A stretch of DNA of 20,046 nucleotides from Bacteroidota bacterium (lineage in GTDB: Bacteria > Bacteroidota > Bacteroidia > Bacteroidales > Dysgonomonadaceae). Below the pieces are notes generated by a model. It had not been told where the DNA came from. It searched no databases and saw only the letters and a program-made list of their open reading frames with translations. Shown here in pieces: positions 16,079 through 20,046 of the stretch (position 1 is its first letter; each line of letters opens with the position of its first letter). The stretch spans positions 1 to 20,046 of the forward strand of contig JAEZZZ010000028.1 of NCBI GenBank assembly GCA_023418255.1, written 5' to 3'. Made by a program: the position numbers and the translations under genes.

Positions 16079-16143
16079 ACAATATCAATTTTTAGTTTTC
16101 TATTTATTTTCTTATTTTAATTAGGGACTTTTTGATGATACAT

Positions 16144-16800
16144 TTAAATATATAGGGTATCTATGTCCATGGTGTTGGTAAAAAAACCGCTTATCAGTGT
16201 GATGTGTCGCAATGGTTTTCCCGGGCTTCCCCAATCCAACTTTAGGCCGAGCAGATGCTCGCTAGTGGCACCTATATCGAAGCCAAATGCCTCTAATGAT
16301 GGTCGCATCTGTTGCGGATAGCGACACGGCTTGTTGGTGACACGTGTACATGGGCGTTTTCCGCACAGATAACAGGTGCCGGCATAGAAAGCTCGACTCT
16401 TTGGATACTCAATTTCAAGTTGTAACAGACGCGTATCAATACGCTTGCGCTCTTGCTCTATCAAACGATACACAATCTTTTTGCATATTTCTATCTCAAA
16501 GCATTGCTCGTAAAGATTGGACCCGATTTTCAATAGGGTACCAAAAATAATGGCAAGAGTAAATCCGTCTAAGCATTTTTCTTCGTTATGCAGAAATGGC
16601 GGACAAGACCACGTTTTTGAAAAGTGTCGACAGGCTCGACAAAAGCCGATAAACTTCTCTTCGTTTCGATATTTTCGAATATATTCATCCGCGTTTATCA
16701 CGGCTCGATATTCAGTAACGTCATATAAAGACGCGTCAATATTCTTCTCTTCGATGCCGAAAAGGGCGGTGTTTTTTTTATATCTTGTTGAGGGCGGCAA
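16144..16800 (-). CDS. DUF2284 cysteine-rich putative metal-binding protein
   Basis: Up to 218 residues with two cysteine clusters. The first is CRACRHFSKTWSCPPF (Cys54, Cys57, Cys66). The second is CYLCGKRPCTRVTNKPC (Cys143, Cys146, Cys151, Cys159). This pattern is that of DUF2284, annotated as predicted metal-binding; its biochemical role is not established to my knowledge. The start is uncertain. The longest frame begins with TTG at 16800, there is no in-frame ATG before the conserved part, and a GTG at 16701 (residue 34) would give the length usual in the family. A run of eight A on this strand (16772-16779) precedes the conserved part and could hide a sequencing or natural frameshift. 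It is probably the first gene of a unit with the beta-mannosidase. Confidence 0.8.
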   Translation of the reverse strand: MPPSTRYKKNTALFGIEEKNIDASLYDVTEYRAVINADEYIRKYRNEEKFIGFCRACRHFSKTWSCPPFLHNEEKCLDGFTLAIIFGTLLKIGSNLYEQCFEIEICKKIVYRLIEQERKRIDTRLLQLEIEYPKSRAFYAGTCYLCGKRPCTRVTNKPCRYPQQMRPSLEAFGFDIGATSEHLLGLKLDWGSPGKPLRHITLISGFFTNTMDIDTLYI

Positions 16801-16844
16801 TGTTGTCTTTTTTTTAAGTCGAATTTATCATTATAGACGAGCAA

Positions 16845-16852
16845 CAAATATA
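16845..16852 (-). promoter_or_regulatory. Possible -7 element for the DUF2284/mannosidase unit
   Basis: On the minus strand this reads TATATTTG, a full match to TAnnTTTG, 44 bases upstream of the TTG start. No good -33 TTG is seen at 17-23 bases, so support is partial. The rest of the 314-bp divergent gap 16801-17114 shows no further gene. Confidence 0.4.
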
Positions 16853-17029
16853 CGAAATTAAGCAATGTTTGAATGAATAAAAAGATATAAATTTTTTGCG
16901 GCTTTATGATTGTCTTTATAGTAGATAGCATGAGTAATTTATTTTGCCTCTTACCTTCTCTTAATGTTAAAGCTGTTTTATCCGGACTGAAATCAAAATG
17001 TTGAAAATAGTCTTTTATTTTGTGTTTTT

Positions 17030-17061
17030 GTTGCGGTTGTTGCCCTAAAAGTGTATTTTTG
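17030..17061 (+). promoter_or_regulatory. Bacteroidota-type housekeeping promoter of the RelA/SpoT-homologue gene
   Basis: GTTG (17030-17033), a 20-base spacer, then TATTTTTG (17054-17061) fit the TTG-N(17-23)-TAnnTTTG pattern. The start of transcription would be near 17068, giving a leader of ~47 bases before the ATG at 17115. Confidence 0.6.
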
Positions 17062-17114
17062 CTTTTATATTAAAGGCAGAAATGTAAATAAAAAACTCTT
17101 TTGACAACAACGAA

Positions 17115-19310
17115 ATGAAAAAAATAAATGCCACCTCTTCCGATTTCTGGGAAGTACACAATCATTTGTATCGCTTCATACGAGAAAAATGGTCGCTTAC
17201 GCAAGTTGCCGAGTTAAAGCGCGTATTGGTGTGTGCCGTTCGAATGCAGTCGCCTGACGAGCAAAAGGCTTTTTCCATGCTGTTTGGGGATATGCGTACG
17301 GCGATAACGGCTATGGAAGAGTTGAATTTGCGACAATCGTCGGCGTTGGCGGTTTTATTGTTTCATGCCGTGTCGAAAGGATGTATCCAAAAAGAAGAAA
17401 TCGCTTCCAAATTTGACAGCGATGTGGAAATCATCGTCAACGGATTGATAAAAGTCAACGCGTTTAGCGATAAGAAATCATCGGCAGAGTCCGAGAATTA
17501 TCTTAAACTACTGCTCTCGATGGCAGAAGATATTCGTGTGGTTTTTCTCATCATTGCACAGCACTTGCGTCGCATGCGCGACGCGAGAGAATATCCCCAA
17601 TCGCGTCGTTTATCGCTTGCTGTTGATTCTGCTTATCTTTATGCGCCGTTGGCGCATCGGCTCGGGTTGTATACCATTAAGTCGGAGCTGGAAGATTTGT
17701 CATTAAAATATACCGATCGCATCACGTATGATTTTGTGGCGCGCAAGTTAAACGAAACAAAACGTTCGCGCGATTTATATATCGATTCGTTCATCGAGCC
17801 ACTGAATCAACGATTGAAACAGACAGGACTAAAATATGAAATAAAGGGACGAACAAAGTCAATTCACTCTATCCATCAAAAGCTCAAAAAACAGAAAATT
17901 GAGTTTGAAAATATTTACGATCTGTTCGCCATTCGCATCATTTTGGATTCGCCACGACAGCAGGAAAAAGAACAATGTTGGCAAGTTTATTCCATCGTTA
18001 CCGATATGTATCAACCCAATCCCAAGAGGTTGAAAGATTGGCTTTCGATACCAAAAAGCAATGGTTACGAATCGCTTCATATCACGGTGATGGGGCCGCA
18101 ATCAAGATGGGTCGAAGTACAAATTCGAACTACCCGAATGGACGAGATTGCCGAGCGGGGCTTGGCAGCGCATTGGAAATATAAGGGGGTGAAAGATGAA
18201 TCGACATTAGATGAGTGGCTTAGCACGCTTCGTGAGTCGTTGGACAGTGGCGGCGACCTTTACGAGCGACTTGGCGATTTTAAATTGGATTTGTACGATG
18301 AGGAGATTTTTGTTTTCACACCCAAAGGCGATTTGTTTAAACTCCCCAAAGGGGCTACGGTGCTTGATTTTGCGTTTAGCATTCACACAGCACTGGGTGC
18401 TTCGTGTGTTTCGGGAAGAGTCAACGGAAAAAATGTTCCCATAAAACACACTCTTAAAAGTGGCGATACAGTAGAAGTGCAAACCTCTTCGCATCAAACA
18501 CCCAAACAAGATTGGCTCTCATTTGTCGTTACAGGCAAGGCGCGCACAAAAATACGCCAGCTTTTGAAAGAAGAAGCCAATAAACAGGTGGATTTGGCAA
18601 AAGAGGCGCTTTCGCGCCGAATGAAAAACCGAAAAATTGATCCAGATGAAGCCATCCTGATGCAACTTATCAAGAAAATGCACTATAAGAATGTGACTGA
18701 TTTTTATATCGATATTGCTACGCAAAAATTAGACATCAATCGCGTTATCGACGACTACCTCACTTGGGAAGAGAAAGAAAAAGAGGGCAAACGAGCGGCT
18801 CGCATGGCAAGTGCCGAAGAGTTTGTTTTAAAAGAGGGCTCGGACGATATGTCATCGCGCGATGAACTTATTATCGATCAAAACCTAAGAGGCGTTGAGT
18901 ATACATTGGCAAAATGCTGCAATCCTATTTTTGGAGACGATATTTTTGGGTTTGTGTCGTCGCAAGGGATAAAAATACACCGAATGAACTGCCCCAACGC
19001 GCAAAATCTATTTTCTCACTATGGCTACAGAGTGCTCAATGCACGTTGGTCGCGAAAATCTTCCGGCAGCTCAGAATATATTATCGTCCTGAGGGTCATC
19101 GGAAACGATCGGATAAACATTGTGTCGAGCCTCATCTCTATCATATCCAAAGAAGAAGGCGTGGGAATGCGCTCCATATCGATCGACTCCAACGACGGAT
19201 TGTTTCAAGGCAACATCTCGGTACGAATTGGCAACACCGCCATGTTGGAGCAATTGATGCGAAAATTGCGCGAAGTAAAAGGTGTTAAATCGGTAACAAG
19301 ATTAAATTGA
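17115..19310 (+). CDS. Long RelA/SpoT homologue, (p)ppGpp synthetase with degenerate hydrolase domain
   Basis: A 731-residue RSH protein expected to transfer pyrophosphate from ATP to GDP/GTP during the stringent response. The order is: HD-like domain (~30-190), synthetase (~225-365), TGS (~410-470), zinc-finger region with Cys601-Cys602 and a later Cys, and ACT (~655-731). The synthetase keeps GRTKSIHSIHQKL, YDLFAIRII, PKSNGYESLH and EVQIRT-AERGLAAHWKYK. Its substrate-loop motif is RLKD (305-308), the RXKD form. The hydrolase motifs are broken: the usual HDVVED reads HAVSKG (84-89), and the usual ADRLHNMR reads AQHLRRMR (148-155). Synthesis without hydrolysis is therefore predicted. If so, the genome should encode a second RSH able to degrade (p)ppGpp. 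The gene ends convergently, overlapping the FolK-like gene by nine bases. Confidence 0.93.
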   Translation: MKKINATSSDFWEVHNHLYRFIREKWSLTQVAELKRVLVCAVRMQSPDEQKAFSMLFGDMRTAITAMEELNLRQSSALAVLLFHAVSKGCIQKEEIASKFDSDVEIIVNGLIKVNAFSDKKSSAESENYLKLLLSMAEDIRVVFLIIAQHLRRMRDAREYPQSRRLSLAVDSAYLYAPLAHRLGLYTIKSELEDLSLKYTDRITYDFVARKLNETKRSRDLYIDSFIEPLNQRLKQTGLKYEIKGRTKSIHSIHQKLKKQKIEFENIYDLFAIRIILDSPRQQEKEQCWQVYSIVTDMYQPNPKRLKDWLSIPKSNGYESLHITVMGPQSRWVEVQIRTTRMDEIAERGLAAHWKYKGVKDESTLDEWLSTLRESLDSGGDLYERLGDFKLDLYDEEIFVFTPKGDLFKLPKGATVLDFAFSIHTALGASCVSGRVNGKNVPIKHTLKSGDTVEVQTSSHQTPKQDWLSFVVTGKARTKIRQLLKEEANKQVDLAKEALSRRMKNRKIDPDEAILMQLIKKMHYKNVTDFYIDIATQKLDINRVIDDYLTWEEKEKEGKRAARMASAEEFVLKEGSDDMSSRDELIIDQNLRGVEYTLAKCCNPIFGDDIFGFVSSQGIKIHRMNCPNAQNLFSHYGYRVLNARWSRKSSGSSEYIIVLRVIGNDRINIVSSLISIISKEEGVGMRSISIDSNDGLFQGNISVRIGNTAMLEQLMRKLREVKGVKSVTRLN

Positions 19311-19673
19311 AACTTCGCTGAGCAACTGTTGCACATAAGGCATCCGGTAGTCGTCGGGACGTAAAACCTCATCGTCCTTTTTCAAAATATCAATATCCAC
19401 CACCACAGTCCCTCGCGCTTTGTCTCGGGGATTGCGGCCAATGGCGCGTTCAATCAACTTTGTTTTGTCTTTTATCTCTTCAATCGAAAGTTCGGTGCTG
19501 AATGTTGCCAAAATGTTTCTAAAAGGATACAGCGTTGTTTCATCGTCCGATATTGTTATGACATCCCGCGTGAAGCGGATGTCCGAAAAATAGCGCGAAA
19601 GCATACGTTTTGCCTTGTCGATGTTTATTTTGGAATAAATGTTGGATCCGATGCTTAATAAGATTGTATGCAT
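19302..19673 (-). CDS. Short FolK-like protein (HPPK family)
   Basis: A 123-residue protein resembling 6-hydroxymethyl-7,8-dihydropterin pyrophosphokinase of the folate pathway. The start has the LSIGSN motif, the middle has FRNILATFSTEL (compare the family's F-x-N-x-V) and IERAIGR, and the metal-binding DIDIL motif supplies the two Asp. It is shorter than the usual ~150-170 residues and lacks the C-terminal PHPR-type segment. The region before DIDIL reads RGTVVV rather than GPRTL, so an arginine usually found there appears absent. Assignment to the family is reasonable, but activity is less certain. ATG at 19673 is the natural start, with a TATATTTG element 29 bases upstream. Its last nine bases overlap the 3' end of the RSH gene. 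Confidence 0.75.
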   Translation of the reverse strand: MHTILLSIGSNIYSKINIDKAKRMLSRYFSDIRFTRDVITISDDETTLYPFRNILATFSTELSIEEIKDKTKLIERAIGRNPRDKARGTVVVDIDILKKDDEVLRPDDYRMPYVQQLLSEVSI

Positions 19674-19701
19674 AATATAAGATTAAAACATTTTTCGTGA
19701 A

Positions 19702-19709
19702 CAAATATA
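19702..19709 (-). promoter_or_regulatory. Possible -7 element for the FolK-like gene
   Basis: The minus strand reads TATATTTG, matching TAnnTTTG, 29 bases upstream of the ATG at 19673. A properly spaced -33 TTG is not evident. The same octamer stands upstream of the DUF2284 gene. Confidence 0.4.
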
Positions 19710-19979
19710 CATGTTTTTTCTTTTAAAACTACACAGACACAAAAAAAAACTTTTAGCAATCAGGCTTTTCTTCATGATTATGAAACGAAAAGAGCTATCG
19801 TAATTTTTTCCCAGAGAAAAGACGAGGGGAGAGAACCGTGTGTAATATGTTTTTATGTGATTGACCATAAATTTTTTGTCCTCTTCCTGAGAAATCCACC
19901 AACAGAAAAAAGATTATAAAGTCGATCCTTAAAAAGCACTTATATTCTCTGATTATCAGAAAAATAACCGCTATTTTTC
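19710..19979. other. Gene-free AT-rich spacer with one imperfect hairpin
   Basis: I see no convincing gene here. A hairpin at 19765-19792 pairs CTTTTCTTCAT with ATGAA-AC-GAAAAG (11 bp, two-base bulge, GATT loop) and is followed 11 bases later by six T. It could be a weak terminator or chance. A 61-codon minus-strand frame (19683-19868) has no recognisable features. Confidence 0.4.
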
Positions 19980-20010
19980 TTGTATATATTTGCCGTTTTT
20001 CGTATCTTTA
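19980..20010 (+). promoter_or_regulatory. Bacteroidota-type promoter near the right edge
   Basis: TTG (19980-19982), a 20-base spacer and TATCTTTA (20003-20010) match TTG-N20-TAnnTTTG in all but the last base of the -7 element. It points to the open frame starting at 20032. Confidence 0.55.
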
Positions 20011-20031
20011 CAGAGTAAAACCTTGCAAATT

Positions 20032-20046
20032 ATGATAGGAAAATTA
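20032..20046 (+). CDS. Start of a gene running off the right edge (first five codons)
   Basis: ATG at 20032 reads MIGKL before the window ends, ~15-20 bases after the predicted start of transcription. The product cannot be identified from five residues. The only support is the promoter placed just upstream. Confidence 0.35.

Noticed and set aside
16698..16931. 77-codon minus-strand frame upstream of and overlapping the DUF2284 gene start
   Set aside because: It includes the probable promoter region, overlaps the better-supported gene in another frame and resembles low-complexity AT-rich translation.
19683..19868. 61-codon minus-strand open frame upstream of the FolK-like gene
   Set aside because: It has no domain or membrane pattern, covers the probable promoter of the FolK-like gene and lies in AT-rich spacer sequence.

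Overview
The window looks like chromosomal DNA of a Bacteroidota member, most likely Bacteroidales. The grounds are promoters of the TTG-N20-TAnnTTTG type, the near absence of Shine-Dalgarno sequences, a GH2 beta-mannosidase of the Bacteroides kind and a DUF2284 protein. I cannot name genus or species. The left edge is the 3' part of a 5S rRNA gene with its terminator, so the window starts just downstream of an rRNA operon.

Positions 320-13454 hold one functional module, a regulated tripartite ABC exporter. The first transcription unit encodes a membrane-fusion protein (452-1699), four MacB/FtsX-like permeases in an A-B-A-B order (1712-6939) and one LolD/MacB-type ATPase (7027-7701). A second unit encodes the TolC-family outer-membrane channel (8107-9633). 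Next come a sigma-54-dependent NtrC-family response regulator (9831-11201) and a membrane histidine kinase (12084-13454). Both exporter units have a -24/-12 (sigma-54) promoter, 15 of 18 bases identical between the two. Each is preceded by two copies of a 16-bp imperfect palindrome, TGTCCG-N4-CGAACA, at nearly the same distances. The simplest reading is that the kinase/regulator pair drives both units through these sites. The transported substrate is unknown. A decayed permease start with two stop codons lies between the ATPase and channel genes, so the permease array was once larger or rearranged.

The regulator and kinase genes are separated by a repeat insertion at 11208-12149. It holds two 272-bp direct repeats (270/272 identical), an intact DUF559 (PD-(D/E)XK nuclease-like) gene, a truncated second copy of that gene, and five copies of a 25-bp palindromic sequence. 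The last copy lies in frame inside the 5' end of the kinase gene and supplies its N-terminal 20 or so residues.

Rightward of a bidirectional terminator (about 13460-13491), the minus strand carries a secreted GH2 beta-mannosidase (13520-16078) and a cysteine-rich DUF2284 protein (16144-16800), probably one unit. The plus strand then carries a long RelA/SpoT homologue (17115-19310) with an intact-looking synthetase but a degenerate hydrolase domain. A short FolK-like protein on the minus strand (19302-19673) overlaps its 3' end. The last 370 bp contain a probable promoter and the first codons of another plus-strand gene.
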